DNA of 64,000 bases from Blepharisma japonicum (lineage: Eukaryota; Ciliophora; Heterotrichea; Heterotrichida; Blepharismidae): contig CATKHK010000077.1 of NCBI GenBank assembly GCA_949751835.1, positions 1 through 64,000 of the forward strand. Direction: 5' to 3'. Positions 31,897 through 44,351 of the stretch are shown in pieces. The position numbers were made by a program, and so were the translations under genes. How positions within the stretch are numbered: position 1 is the first letter of the stretch; each line of letters begins with the position of its first letter. The notes under the pieces are model-generated. The model did no database searches, was not told the origin of the DNA, and was given only the letters and a program-made list of their open reading frames with translations.

Positions 31897-34800
31897 ATGA
31901 ATTGCTTGACAAAAAATCTCTCAAGATTTCAAAAGCTTTTTATAGCTCTACTCTTTTTGACCATGCTATTTTGGCTTCTTGTTGCTTATGTTGACATACA
32001 GAAATTTTTAACGCCAGAAAATGATGATACCGAATTGATGGTTGAATTGAGCATACCTGGCTCATTTTTTAATAAGACAGGAAGAGAACACAATTATGAG
32101 CCTAATTTCAAAGAAAAGCAAATAGACGAAGAAAAATATATCAATTCAAACGAAAATAATCACCTTATTGATAGTGATTTTAAAAGGGATTCCGACTCTA
32201 TTTACGGCCAGAAATCTCAAGCAAACTTAAATGAAACGACAATGATTGACGCAGATTTAAACAATATTGATCCTAAAAGTATAGAAATTGGTCCAAATAG
32301 TAATAAAACTACCCAATTCAAAGATCCTGATAATTCATTTATTGATCAATTTAAAAATTCAGACTTATCAAAAATCCCTAGTAAAAATAATCTTGCTGTG
32401 CAAGAAGAAGAGCAAAATGCAATGCTTGATAAAAGGAGTTTTTCAGATTCTAACCAATTTAGTACAAATGTAACAGAAAATTTCGACCCTATTAGTGCTA
32501 AAAAGAAAGATGAAGATATAAAAAATATTTACTTAGAAGTCGAGTATGAAAACATTAATAAAAAGTTTGAGAGTTCTTTTTCTGATGATTCATCAGAAAT
32601 AGATTCTCAAGACTCAAATGCTGTACAAGTTGACAAAGAGTTAAAGAATGCTCATGAAAACTATACAAAAAATAAAAAATTTGAGGATGAACTTTTAGAA
32701 GAAGATTTCAAAGTGTCTTCAAAGAGTCTGCTTGATGAAAATTCAGATAAAATTTCATCAGAAAATTTAACACCTAAGCTGAAGATCAAAAGCCCAAATG
32801 TCCAATGTGTTCCATCAGTTTATGGCTACACAAAAGATCAAGCAAAATCTAGATTCCCATATGGGAGCAAAAGATCGTTTGGCTGCGGAGAATCTTTCAG
32901 CACTTTTACGTTGAAAGATAATTTCCTTTATTTCAACTGCAGTTCAGGGCAATACAATCTAGGGAATGCTCCTGAGAATGAGCTTCTTGGAAATGTTCCA
33001 TTTAATCAAGTGTGGGTCCCGTATATGTCTCCTCTAAACTTACGAAATATCGAATTTGGCTTTACAAGATGCCAGGAATCCAAGAAGCAAGCATTTCTCC
33101 ACAACAAATTCTCTGAATATGCTTCAAATCGGGCTCAAGAAAAGCGAAAATCAATAGAAAACAGCTTAAATCTCATGTCTTCAAAGCCTCTAACAGTCTT
33201 AACAGTTGTATTTGACTCGGTATCCAGGCAGCACTTCTATCGTACGCTCACCAAAACAGTCGATTATATGAACCAAAATATCGTCAAAGGCAAATTTTCA
33301 AAAAAATTCGCCATATATGATTTTCAAATTGAGCATGCCAACGGAGAAAACACTTTGCCAAATATCGTTCCTTTGCTTCTAGGAAATTCCTATGATGATC
33401 ATAAAGCAAAAGTGAAGGGTTTCCCTTTAACTTCTCGAGCTCAAGAGAGTTGGCTAATAGTTCAGGAAGAAGATTCGCTCTGGAAACACTATGAAAGACA
33501 AGGTTTTGTAACTATGTTTGGCTGGGAGACCAAATGGGATTATTTATCAGGTATGGTCGGTAGAAAAGTCTTTGCTGACCACGTCGTAAGTAGCCTTTAT
33601 AACGCTGCATGAACCCAAGTCGGTTTTTGCGACGTCTGCAATGGAGCCCGGTGTATCGGTAACCAATATTCCCACCAGTTTCTATTTAACTATACCAAAG
33701 AGTTCATTAAAAACTACAAAGACCATAACAAATATTCATACATACATTTTTCACATGGCCACGAATGGACTGGCTCCGTAATCAGGTCAATTGATGAAGA
33801 CTTTGTGGCTTTTATCCAGGATGTGTTAGAATATTACACCAATAATCACGAAGATTTAGTGTTAGTTTTAACGTCAGATCATGGGATCCATTTAGGATCT
33901 TGGGACTCTATTGAAGAAGGAAGAGTCGAAAATTTGCTGCCTTATTCTTTTGTGATAACTAATAAAGAAATTTTAGAAAAAATAGGAAAAAATACCCATG
34001 AGATTTTGAGTCATAATACTCAGCATATTACAAGTAAATTTGATATGCATTTGACATTAAAATATTTGGCAAAGGTCCCATATGAGATTATTGAAAAGGA
34101 CACGCCAAAGTATAGTGAGTTAAAAAACAATAAGCCGGGGCTAAGAGCAGCTGTTTCCTTATTTGTGGAGAAAATTGATGATAATCGCAACTGTGAAGAT
34201 ATAGGAAATCCTGCTTATTGGTGTACGTGCTTGAAATACGAAGGAAAGAGAGCTGATGAGCTGGAAGATCTAATTATTCATATAGGAAATCAAGCCGCAT
34301 ATGAGATTAATGGAAGAATTAAAAGAGAAAACATGCAAAATTACTGCATTTCTTCAATAGAATTTGAAAAGTCCAGTTCTGTTGAATATGCTCCTTTAAA
34401 AGGAATTTCTGAGCCTGATGCTGGGCTGTATAAAATAAAATATGCTGTAAAAGACAATCCAGACTACTTATTTTCTGTCCATGCCATCGCAGTCCCTGAT
34501 AGGGTATTTTATAAATTCGAAAAAAAGAACGTAGAAAACGACTGATTCCCAATCTCCTTTTTCTCTACAAATGGACAGCAATTTAAAGTCCAAGTGCAAT
34601 ATATAGCAAGAATTGAAGAAAAAAAAGACATATGCATGGAAATGGAAGAGCCAATTGGTGGGAAAATTTCTTATTGCATTTGCCAGAAGCCAAAAGACTA
34701 TAAGTTTACCTCAGATTTGGAGCCAAGTCAGAAAAAATTATACGAAAAGCTCGTTGACTCAATTTCAGTTGTAGTTGGAAAGAATGAAGCTTCCTGCACA

Positions 34801-35106
34801 GAGGCATGCAGAGATGAGAACAAGTACTGCCTTGAATGGGGTTTGCAAATTGTAAATCAGTATCAGTTGCTAAGTCAGCCATGGACTGACAAAAACACTT
34901 TTAATATTGCAATAGAGAAAAGGTCTATTGAGTTCAAAAGTATTAAAGTTGAGAAATTTGAGCATGGAGAAATTCCAGGGCTGAAACATGAAAACCATAC
35001 TTTTACCTTTGTCCAAAGTGATTGAAATGCATTGAGTTGCGATTCTAAAGCGTCAAATATTCAGCCAATATGCTCATGCTTAAAGCATCCTATAGAAATA
35101 GATTAG
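31897..35106 (+). CDS. DUF229 sulfatase-fold type II membrane protein, copy 1
   Basis: 1069 residues with UGA as Trp; TGA at 33610-33612, 34543-34545 and 35023-35025 are all in frame. Residues ~12-32 are a single membrane anchor after a short cytosolic tail. Residues ~35-290 are an acidic, Asn/Ser-rich stem with many NxS/T sites. Residues ~300-1069 form the lumenal or extracellular part: a Cys-containing entry segment, then the DUF229 core with TVVFDSVSRQHFYRTL (~433), IEHANGENTLPN (~480) and the metal-site-like TSDHGIHLG (~660). Cys-rich GNPAYWCTC and later modules follow. DUF229 belongs to the alkaline phosphatase-like superfamily; substrate unknown. Tandem with the next gene, ~64-70% alike in the core by eye and far less in the stem. 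Confidence 0.82.
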
Positions 35107-35451
35107 TAATTAGTTTTTAAAGAAGTTTAATTTGATATTTAGTTTTTTATATTTTTGCTATTTTAAGCTCACGAAAATAATTTTCAAATGTAACAATATT
35201 ATGTGAGTTTATTTAGCATAATAATAAATATTGTAAAAATGCAAATGGCTATAAATAATAATGCTTATTTTTAGAAATTTAAGATTTTCATTTACGTAAT
35301 AATTAAGGCTCAATTATTAGAAATTTAAATGGTTTTTTATTACTTTTACTTTCGCGTATTTTTTATAAAATAAGCGTTTATTTATATTATCAGAATCATA
35401 AAAATATGTTACTTATTAATTTATTTGATTTTCGAAATATGGTAATTAATT
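35107..35451. other. intergenic between the DUF229 pair
   Basis: 345 bp of very AT-rich DNA. It presumably holds the 3' end signals of copy 1 and the promoter of copy 2. No distinct motif can be assigned. Confidence 0.5.
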
Positions 35452-38400
35452 ATGTTCTATTCATGGAAAAAAGTTTCCAAATTGCAGGTCTTCTTTTTAG
35501 CCTTCACTTCAGGAATCATCCTCTTTTGGATGCTGGCTATTTATGTTGATGTGCAAACAATTCCAGAGCCTGATGAAAATACTGCAGAAGAGCAGGTCTC
35601 TTCTGAGTTTTTACAATTCTCGAACCCAGATCGCCGCTCAAAGACTTCACCAGAGGTTTCTTTTGATGGAAATCAAAACAAAACCGAGGATCCTGAAATT
35701 TTTTATGACGAACTCAATAAAATTTACAACTCCACTTTGAATAAAACTTCACAGGAAACTGAGTTGCCAAGTCCAGATATGCAAGAGATTAGCCAAAATA
35801 AGGTAGAAGAAAACATAAAAAGTGAAGTCACTAAAGAAAATGAATTTTTGAGAAATAAACTAATGAATTCATCTTTTAGCCAAATGACGAATAAAAGTTC
35901 ATCACTTGAGGGAGATGGCATGAAAAGTCAAAATCTAGAGAATAATAAAGCATCAGAATTCAATTATTCAAGGCTTGATGAAGTTGCTGAAAAAAATGAA
36001 ACGCAAAGTTTGAGCAATTTTAATTCTTCAAGCCATTTTAATTTTCACAACAATACTTCTGATAAAGACATAGAAGGTTTAGAAGAAGGAAAGTTATTGA
36101 ATAAAACAGAGAATAATGCTGCGATAACTGACAGCAAAGAAAATAACGCTACCTCTTTAAGTGATCCGACAAATATAGCTGAAGTTAATAATATGAGCTC
36201 TTTTAATTCCAGTCTTCCATTGAAAAATGATAAAGAAGGTGAATTCTCGGAAATCAAAAAGGATGTTGACTCTTATAAAATTCCCCAAACAAATGCATCT
36301 ATAAGTGCAAGCACTTATAATGAAAATTTCATAGATGAAACGCCTATTGAAATTATATCAGAACAGCTTTCACCAGATGTAAACATCAAAAACTCAGAAG
36401 TTAAATGTAAGCCGCCTATTTTTGGTCTCACAAAGAAGCAGGCTTCAACCATTTTTAGATATAATAAAAGAAAATTTTCATGTGGAGATGAATATGATAT
36501 TTTCTCGTTCAAAGATAACGCCATTAGAATGGACTGTGCTTTTCATGGAAAAGCAGAATTAAGCTTAGGGAGCCTTCCAGAAGTAGAAACTATTGGGTCT
36601 GCACCAAGCAGCCAAAGCTGACAGGAATACAGCTCTCCTGCAGATACAGGGAGTTCTGAGTTTGGCTTTGCAAAATGTGGCAAGTCCAAAAAGCAAGCTT
36701 TTCTCCATAACAAATTTTCTGAGAGTGCCTCACAAAGGGCTCAAGAAAAGCGAAAATCCATAGAAAATAGCTTAAATCTCACATCTTCTAAGCCTTTAAC
36801 AGTCTTAACTGTTGTCTTTGATTCTGTGTCAAGACAGCATTTCTATCGTACTCTAACTAAAACGGTAGATTTTATGAACCAAAATATTGTCAAGGGCAAA
36901 TTTTCTAAGGAATTTGCCATATATGATTTCAAAATTGAGCATGCAAGTGGTGAAAACACATTACCTAACGTCGTTCCTCTGCTCCTTGGAGACTCATATG
37001 ACAACCACAAAGATAAGGTAAGAGGAAGCTCTCAAACAAATTCCGAAAGGTTCAAAAGTATTCAGCAAGAGCATGCTATATGAAAGTACTTTGAAGATCA
37101 AGGCTTTGTCACTATGTTCGGATGGGAAACCAAATGGGATTATTTATCCAAAATGGTAGGTAGAAAGGTTTGGACTGACCACGTGGTTAGTCGACTTTAT
37201 TTTGCCGCTGCCAATTTATTTGGGTTTAATGAAGCTAGCGATAGGGAGCGGTGCATTGGCAATCATTATCAGCATCAGTATCTCTTGAACTATACCAAAG
37301 AATTCGTTAGAAACTACAAAGATCACAACAAGTATGCTTACACGCATTTTAGTTCTGGGCATGAAAAGACAGGATCTGTTATCAGAACTATGGATTCTGA
37401 CTTGGCAAATTATATAAATGATATTTTAGAGTACTATTTACAAAATGAGGAGGATTTAGTTTTAATTTTGACTTCTGATCATGGGCTGCATGTAGGTCCT
37501 TGGGATACATACGAAGGAGGCAGAATTGAAAATTTGCTGCCCTACTCATTTTTCATATTAAATAAAGAGCTTATCACAAAGCTTGGGAAAAATACCCATG
37601 AGACTCTTACCCATAATGCCGAACATATAACTAGTAAATATGACATGCATGTCTCATTAAAATCTCTTGCTCACGCTCCATATCAGAAATTCACTAAAGA
37701 TACACCGCTCTATATTGACCTTAAAACTAATCAGCAGCTTAAAAAAGCAGTTTCCCTATTTATTGAAAAAATTCCTGATAATAGGACGTGCAGTGACATA
37801 GGAAACCCTCACTATTGGTGTGCCTGTCTCAATTTTGAAGATAAAAGTGTCACAGACTATGAAGAATTGGCCGAGAATATTGGGAATCTTGGGATCTTGC
37901 AAATCAACGAAAGAATCACAAGAGATAAAATGCAGTATTCTTGTGCCTCGCTGGAGCTGAACAAGGTTATTGGGATAAAGCATGAGCCAATACCTGGACT
38001 CTCATATCTATACAGTGGGATCTACAGCGTTAACATTACAATAAAAGATCATCCAGGCTATGTTTTTACTATTCAAACTATCGCAGTTCCTGACTGGGAA
38101 TTAGGCAAGTATTCTAGGAACACATTTGAAGGTGAAATTTTCACGATGTCAAATGTAGAATTTAATGGTCAAAGATTGAGAATACAAGTGCAGAATATAG
38201 TTAGAGCTGATGAAAATAATGATTATTGTATAGAACTTGGGAATGGGTACATTGGCGGAAAAGTTTCTTATTGTGTATGTAATACACCAAAAGATTATGA
38301 AATTGCTGAAAACTTAGGACAAACTGAAAAGAAATTGTATGAAAACGTTATTAAATTGGTTTATCCTACTATAGGAAAAGAAGGAACCTCGTGTGATGAA

Positions 38401-38700
38401 ACTTGCAAAACAAAAGGCAGAGATTGCCAAGAGTGGGGATTACAAATTGTGAATAATTTTGATCTTTTAAGTCAAAAATGAAATGGCGTAAGCACATATT
38501 CAATCGCTATGGACGATGGATATAAAGACTTCAAGAAGTTGCAAATAATGGGGGTTGACAGAGGAGAAATGCCTGGATTGAGAAAAATAAATAAAGAAAT
38601 AAGGTTTGTGCAAGGAAACTGGACTGATCTTTATTGTGATACTAAAATTTCATACATAAGACCTATTTGCTCATGTTCACTCCACCAAGTTGAATTTTAG
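35452..38700 (+). CDS. DUF229 sulfatase-fold type II membrane protein, copy 2
   Basis: 1082 residues with UGA as Trp (TGA at 36619-36621, 37081-37083 and 38479-38481, among others), ending in TAG. Same plan as copy 1: an N-terminal anchor (VFFLAFTSGIILFWMLAIY), a long Asn/Ser/Glu stem to ~310 with numerous N-glycosylation sites, and the DUF229 core with TVVFDSVSRQHFYRTL (~450), MFGWETKWDYLSKMVGRK (~555) and TSDHGLHVG (~675). A Cys-rich tail follows (GNPHYWCAC, then CDETCKTKGRDCQEWGLQ). Stem sequences of the two copies are barely alignable, while the core is close. It likely acts on surface or secretory-pathway glycans or phosphoesters, but this is inference from fold only. Confidence 0.82.
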
Positions 38701-39036
38701 GGAAAATTATTAATATATAAACATTTTTTGACAAAAGAAAATATAAATAATAAGAAAACTTCTTTATATTTGCAATGACCCTTTATAATTGATTATACAG
38801 TCATTCACACAACTAGAATTTTTTTAATTTTTCTGGGTAAAAGAGACTATAAGTTACTCAATAAGTGAGCATTATTTTCAATATTAGGATCACACACCTT
38901 CCAAATTTGAATCTCTTTTTCTTTTTTAAATTTTAGTCTTTTATTAAATGGTTTTAGTGAGCATATTAAATTTACTAATATTATAATTGTTCGCAAAGCA
39001 AAAACTATTCCTTGCATCTAAATAAGTATATTAGAG
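38701..39036. other. intergenic, no gene seen
   Basis: AT-rich spacer between two convergent 3' ends; nothing assignable. Confidence 0.5.
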
Positions 39037-39270
39037 TTATTTTCTCAAGTTAAACTCTTCAAGCTCTTTTTGATATCTCTCTCTACTTTGCCGCTCCTTT
39101 CCGATATAAATCTCCTTGCCAGAATTGTCCAGTTCCTTCCATCCTTTCCCAAGCATTTTTATGATTTCATTAGAACTTGCTTCTGGGAATTCTCTTGTGA
39201 GCTGTGGCCTCATTTCCACACAATATAGCATAAACGCGCTTAAAGGCTTTTTAGGAGGCAAAGGCTCCAT
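39037..39270 (-). CDS. single HMG-box protein
   Basis: 77 residues, nearly all of it one HMG box: PKKPLSAFMLYCVEMRPQL at the start, GKGWKELDNSGKEIY in the middle, and a basic/acidic helix to the end (KERQSRERYQKELEEF). HMG-box proteins bend DNA in chromatin; a protein of one box with little else resembles the small non-sequence-specific chromatin HMG proteins of protists. The start Met precedes the box by only a few residues. It ends in TAA. It uses TGG for its one clear Trp. Confidence 0.85.
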   Translation of the reverse strand: MEPLPPKKPLSAFMLYCVEMRPQLTREFPEASSNEIIKMLGKGWKELDNSGKEIYIGKERQSRERYQKELEEFNLRK

Positions 39271-39830
39271 TAGAATTTTATTTACAAATTTTATTTTTCA
39301 TAGATATAAATAGTTAATATAATTCTAATATAGCGCGAAGCACATCTTTTATAAAAGCTCTCTTACTTTAAAATAATTAAAGCTTAGATATGATAAAATA
39401 ATTTTAAGCTGATTCGTAAAAAAAAATATGCAGCAAAATGCTCAAAGCAAACTATAAAAAGTATTATATTTATCTATAAATTTTCTGGTAATTACAGAGT
39501 TTTAAATAGGATAACCATTTGATAAAATGAAAAAGGCCACAATTATGGAAATAAAGAATGAAATAAAACTCATAAACATTTTGATTTTCCATATTTTATG
39601 AAGTATTTCAATTTTACTAATTCCTTTTTATAATTTCTTTCTCTTATTTAATTTCAATGAGCATTAGTTTTCTTTTGGTTTCAACCTAACCTTAAAAGTA
39701 TTTTTTATGCCGCATTTTTATATAGGCTCCTTTTCTAATTATAATAAGCCATTTTCCTGGCAATTTAAGACAATTTCAATTTTTTATAAATTATTTATTT
39801 ACATTAGCATTAATTGTCTATAGGGTTTCT
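39271..39830. other. intergenic, no gene seen
   Basis: Very AT-rich. It presumably contains the HMG gene promoter in its left part. No other structure seen. Confidence 0.5.
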
Positions 39831-40184
39831 TCGTTTAATGTCCACTTCCACATCACTTACCAGAGCTTCAACTCCTGCTTTAGAGTACCGATTGTTCTCA
39901 ATCGACCCATCTCTCGGCTTTGGGTAATTGGGTTTTGTCTGTTATCTTCCAGCTCTCGGGTGAACCAGCTTGCATTCGTTTAGCGCGGTAAGATATCAGT
40001 CCAACTCTTTGCTAGTGATCGACTTAAGGAAATTCCATTTCTCTTTGGATGGCCGTTCAAAGTTGGACACCTCTGGGTTAATGTACATTATTGCATTGAT
40101 AAATTTGCTCGGTAAGGCTAAAATTAATAATCGAATGGCAAAATAAGGAATTTCTGTTCTCCAACAAATATTTTGGATGAGCAT
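39831..40184 (-). pseudogene. GC-richer gene fragment of unknown family
   Basis: A sharply bounded, less AT-rich island. The minus strand reads LPSKFINAIMYINPEVSNFE, then KWNFLKSITSKELDWYLTALN (with TGA as Trp) and LVHPRAGR, then a TAA, and then continues in the same frame as QTKPNYPKPRDGSIENNR and VEALVSDVEVDIKRRNPID. The first Met is at 40184. I cannot name the family. The boundaries and composition suggest an inserted or relict piece rather than a resident gene. Confidence 0.4.
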
Positions 40185-40377
40185 TAGTTTTATCTGAAAA
40201 TTTAAATTTTAGCATTAAAAATAATTTTCTTATTATTAAACTATAACTAATTATTTTTGATTTATTCTAAAAGTGTAATATAAAATAATAAAAATTTCCC
40301 TCGTATATCATAATTATACCCTATTATTTATTTTAGCTTGGGAATTTGATAAAATGAAAGAAAAATCGAAAATTTAA

Positions 40378-41082
40378 TTAGTTTGAATTATTTTCATCAA
40401 AATTTTCGCTATAAGTAGTTTCTTCTAGCGAAAGAAGCTTATCGATGAATTCTTTTGTAAATTGCTCATATTTTTCATCTCATCCGTACAGTTCATTAAA
40501 CTTTACTGTCTTCAGAGCAGTTTTCTTTTGCTCTTCTGTTTTATCAAGAATCCTAGCAAATTCCTCATCATTCTGACAAATCTTTTCTTCTTCCAGTTCA
40601 ACTTCATTTTTATCATATCCTAAAGTGTGTTGGGATAAATCAGGTGATATTAACGAAGAGTTTTCTGGGCTTTCATTAATTTTTTCATCAGCATTGCAAC
40701 TTTCTAAGTCTATTTCATTATTTATTGTCAGCATTTTATCGTTTTGGCTGAAATAATTATGTGTGTTTAATGCTTTATTTTCGGATTCTGGCTCAATTTT
40801 TTGGCACTGTAAATGCTCAAATAAAGACTTTGGTATTTTCCTTGCTTTAAAAATCGGCCTATCAGCAATCTTATCTTCTCTCTTAAGAAGTCTGATGCAG
40901 CTTCTAATTTCAGTCATAAAGAAAAAGGGCTCAGGAATTGTGGCTTTCTTTGAATGAGATCTAAAAATATTGCTGTTTGAGACAGTCTTATTCATCTTAT
41001 TTCTATTAGTTTCTTCTAAATCGTTGATAATTGTTGCAGAAGACTTTCGTTTGTGGAAAAATTGAGAAAAAACATTTTGCAT
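40378..41082 (-). CDS. uncharacterised 234-residue hydrophilic protein
   Basis: It reads from MQNVFSQFFHKRKSS to a TAA at 40378 with one in-frame TGA (NELYGWDEKYEQF, Trp). The N-terminal ~70 residues are basic. A segment around 55-100 (FFFMTEIRSCIRLLKREDK, RKIPKSLFEHL) is the most ordered-looking part. The rest is acidic and low in hydrophobics. No signal peptide, membrane segment or known motif. Codon pattern and length support a real gene; function unknown. Confidence 0.6.
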
Positions 41083-41501
41083 GCTACTTTAATTTATCTA
41101 ATATCTCAATTTCATAAGTCAATTTGTTTTAATTGGTTTATTTCAAATAATTATTAGATTTAATTATTAAATAATTTGTGAAGCCTAAAATGATAAATAT
41201 TTTAAAACTAGCCACTATAAAAATGATATTATTCATTCAACAAAATTTATGTGCTTTTTAAAATCATAATAAATTAGAACCGATCCTTTAAAAATATATA
41301 ATTTGCTCCCAATAGAAACTTAATGCTAGAAAACTAAAGCTTGCATTTATATCTACCAAAACTATTTTAGCATAAAATCAGCGCTAGTTATAGCAATTAG
41401 CCAATTTTTTATGAATGTTGAATTTTGCAAAAATTTCAAAATTATAAGTTATGCTTTCCCTGCATGTTGATTTCTCGACAGAATATGGTGAGTTTAATAA
41501 A
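41083..41501. other. intergenic between divergent genes
   Basis: AT-rich promoter-type spacer between the minus-strand uncharacterised gene and the plus-strand protease. An in-frame ATG at 41451 could extend the protease, but it is judged not to be the start (see that gene). Confidence 0.5.
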
Positions 41502-42407
41502 ATGAAGCTTCTCTTATTTACAGCTCTAGTTGCTCTTGCCTTATCAGGGCCAGCTATCGTTCGTGATTCATCAGCTCCTCTTTTCACTCAAGAAGACATC
41601 GATCTCATCAACCAAAGCCAAGATTCATGGACAGCTTCACTCGATTGGGTTGGCTCAATGACCTATGAAGAAGCCAAAAAATACGCTTCCACCGAAATCA
41701 AGCCAAGAGAGTTTCCAGAATTCAACTGGGGAGCAATCCTTGATAATTTCCAAGCCCCAGCCAGCTTTGACTCAAGAACTCAATGGCCAACCTGCATTCA
41801 CCCAATTCTTAACCAAGAGCAATGCGGCTCATGTTGGGCTTTTGGAGCAACTGAAGCCCTTTCAGACAGACTTTGCATTGGATCTAATGGATTAATCAAC
41901 GTCGTCCTTTCTCCTCAATACTTAGTTGACTGTGACCATCTAAACTTTGGATGCAATGGAGGTAACCCAGATCTTGCTTGGAGCTTCATGAAGAGCCACG
42001 GAGTCCCTGCATATTCTTGCGTTTCATACACAGGTGCCAATGGAAAATGCCCATCTACTTGTGACAATGGATCTGAATTTCAATTCTACAAGGCTTCAAG
42101 TGTCCACACTTACAGCGGCCCATCTTCAATTCAAGCTGCTATTCTTGCTGGAGGTCCAGTAGAAACAGGCTTTTCTGTTTATCAAGATTTTATGACTTAT
42201 AGCGGTGGCGTTTACAAGCATACCACTGGCGACTATCTTGGAGGACACGCTGTAAAAATTATTGGCTGGGGTAACCAAAACGGAACTAACTACTGGATTT
42301 GTGCAAACTCTTGGGGAACAAGCTGGGGTCTTCAAGGATTCTTCTGGATTGCCTTTGGACAATGTGGCATTGATAGTCAAGCTGTTGCAGGAAGCCCTTC
42401 AGTTTAA
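41502..42407 (+). CDS. cathepsin B-like papain-family (C1A) cysteine protease
   Basis: 301 residues. The Met at 41502 is chosen because it begins a good signal peptide (KLLLFTALVALALSG); the in-frame Met 17 codons earlier would bury it. The propeptide is short (~20-85). The mature enzyme has Gln105 and Cys111 in NQEQCGSCWAFG, a GCNGGNPDLAW segment typical of cathepsin B, His in GGHAVKIIGWG (~245-255) and Asn in ICANSWGTSWG. The cathepsin B occluding loop with its paired His is not evident, so carboxydipeptidase activity is doubtful. Expected in lysosomes or food vacuoles. All Trp codons are TGG, as in other likely highly expressed genes here. Confidence 0.92.
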   Translation: MKLLLFTALVALALSGPAIVRDSSAPLFTQEDIDLINQSQDSWTASLDWVGSMTYEEAKKYASTEIKPREFPEFNWGAILDNFQAPASFDSRTQWPTCIHPILNQEQCGSCWAFGATEALSDRLCIGSNGLINVVLSPQYLVDCDHLNFGCNGGNPDLAWSFMKSHGVPAYSCVSYTGANGKCPSTCDNGSEFQFYKASSVHTYSGPSSIQAAILAGGPVETGFSVYQDFMTYSGGVYKHTTGDYLGGHAVKIIGWGNQNGTNYWICANSWGTSWGLQGFFWIAFGQCGIDSQAVAGSPSV

Positions 42408-43425
42408 GATAATACATACTTTATCCTTAAATGTGCAAATAAATTCAAATTTTATTTAAATAATTTATACTCACTTAAAGTGAGCAAAAATAACACCGAA
42501 AATGGAAAAGGAAGGATTTAGCTAGGTAAAGCACATTTGGTGTGAGAAGAGGAGGAGAAAACCAAGGGAAAGTGAGAGAGCCAAAGCTTTTGAGGAACCT
42601 GCAAAAGAAACCAGCACAAAAATTGCCCAATAGCCAAAAAACAGATCTGTGAATTTTAATTGCAAAAACTTTTGGAAAACCAAATTAAAATAATTATTAG
42701 AGATGTTGAGACTAATTTTAAATCTTAAAAGTAATGAATGAAATTTTATACAAAGCAAATATTCAACAAAGATTAAATGACTCATGATATAACCAGACAT
42801 AGATAAGGTAATTGATGAAATTTATATCTAAAGAGAACTTTTTAAATTATTAAACAAATATCAAGATTTTAATATATAAAAGTGGTATCTTTCTCATAAA
42901 TTGAATAACGCGCTAAAAATCTAGTTTACACATATGTCTATGCGATTTACTTAATAAAGAATTTTATTTTTAATTACATGCTTTTTCAAAGACTTTAGCT
43001 CCTCTCTTTTGTATTTAATATTCAGATGACCTTGCTTTAAGAATAAAATTATTTTTGCATTTAAAAGCGAAAAAAATTCAATCTTCTATAAAATTTTTCT
43101 ATTAATTTGATTTTATGATTCTACAAAATATATATTATGGTTCTATAAACATGGCCTAACAAAACTTGAATATCAATTCCAGTCACTTTTACCAAAAAGA
43201 GTAGCTATTTCAAGCATAGAAATGAGCTAGAGAGAATTAAATAAATATTCACAAGACTCATAAAATAGCTATTGGAAATTTATAATACATTTTTTTAAAT
43301 CTTCAATCAGTTTATAAGGATACTTGAAATAAAGCCAAAAACACTTGAAATCTATCCGCTGAGGAATTTTTTTAATAATAGTCCTTTATATTTTTATATG
43401 AAAATCAATAAGTTTTTTAACAACT
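42408..43425. other. intergenic, no gene seen
   Basis: AT-rich; the longest open pieces have no protein-like character. Nothing assigned. Confidence 0.45.
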
Positions 43426-43785
43426 TTATTCTCGTAAAACCAAAATAAATGCAAGAATATTTTTACACTCCTTTAGCCCTGCATCTAAAGCCATTTTCAA
43501 GTCCTTAAAGAGGGAGGGTCTGATAAATGAAACTAGCTGGATTTTGCAGAATTTATTAATTCGGCAATATCTCTGACGGCACTTAGAGTGATCTGCAAAT
43601 ATATTAATCACTAAGGAATTCTGCATTTTTCTGTTAAGGCTCTCAGAAGTTGCTCGTAGTCTAATAGGATTCACCAATTGATCTGATAACTTGATACACA
43701 GCATAATCCTTCAATCCCGATTTGACTTCCAGCTACCAAATAGGATTATCTTCAGATTAACGTACAAGAGATTGATCGAGATAAG
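43426..43785 (-). pseudogene. unidentified open fragment, 119 codons
   Basis: With UGA as Trp, the minus strand is open from 43785 to a TAA at 43426. It reads ILFGSWKSNRDWRIMLCIKL, then SESLNRKMQNSLVINIFADH and SLFKDLKMALDAGLKECKN. It is protein-like in composition, but there is no upstream start before a TAA and no family I know. A short gene starting at the internal ATG (43704) is possible; a decayed fragment is as likely. Confidence 0.3.
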
Positions 43786-44351
43786 TTAGAGATGGGGTAT
43801 GATTGGATGCTTGCATAGGCTTCTCAATAAGTTTAAGTGTCTAAGAGGAGCAATTACATAAATTTAGCAAAGAAGATTTATGAAGCAAATTCAAGTAGCA
43901 TTGATATAAATGATAGAAAAGCCATGGCTGGCAATCTATTAGATTTTCAAGTTGAGCTGTATTTTGAGAAAACGATATGCTCGTTATTTTGAGTTTTTAA
44001 GCTTTAAGTATTATAGCAAATATGGCCTCTTTGATTTCATTGTACAAGATAGATAAGCATAGAATATTGATCTTTATATTAAAAAATACCAATATTCGTA
44101 TTTATTAGCTAATTATCTTTTGCGATTGAATAATTATATTCTAGTATCTTGCTTCTCTATTTTACTGGTAATTAAATATGAAGGCACTTTGATTAAAAGT
44201 GAATTGATACTTAAATGGTGAATTTAGATGTAATTATTAATCAAGTGAGCTTGTAATTTACCAAGTTGGCTTAAGGCTCCATCTATTTGTTTTGATTTTA
44301 TTAGTTAAATTAATTTTTATTCCATCATGTTTCTACATTTTATTATATCTG
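43786..44351. other. intergenic, no gene seen
   Basis: Moderately AT-rich; contains no supported feature other than the probable promoter of the pseudokinase gene. Confidence 0.45.

Noticed and set aside
41451-41501. N-terminal extension of the cathepsin B-like protease from an earlier in-frame ATG
   Set aside because: It would place 17 polar residues before the signal peptide; the later Met gives a normal secretory start.
44292-44351. Hydrophobic N-terminal extension of the pseudokinase
   Set aside because: It begins at TTG, not ATG; the first in-frame ATG is at 44352.
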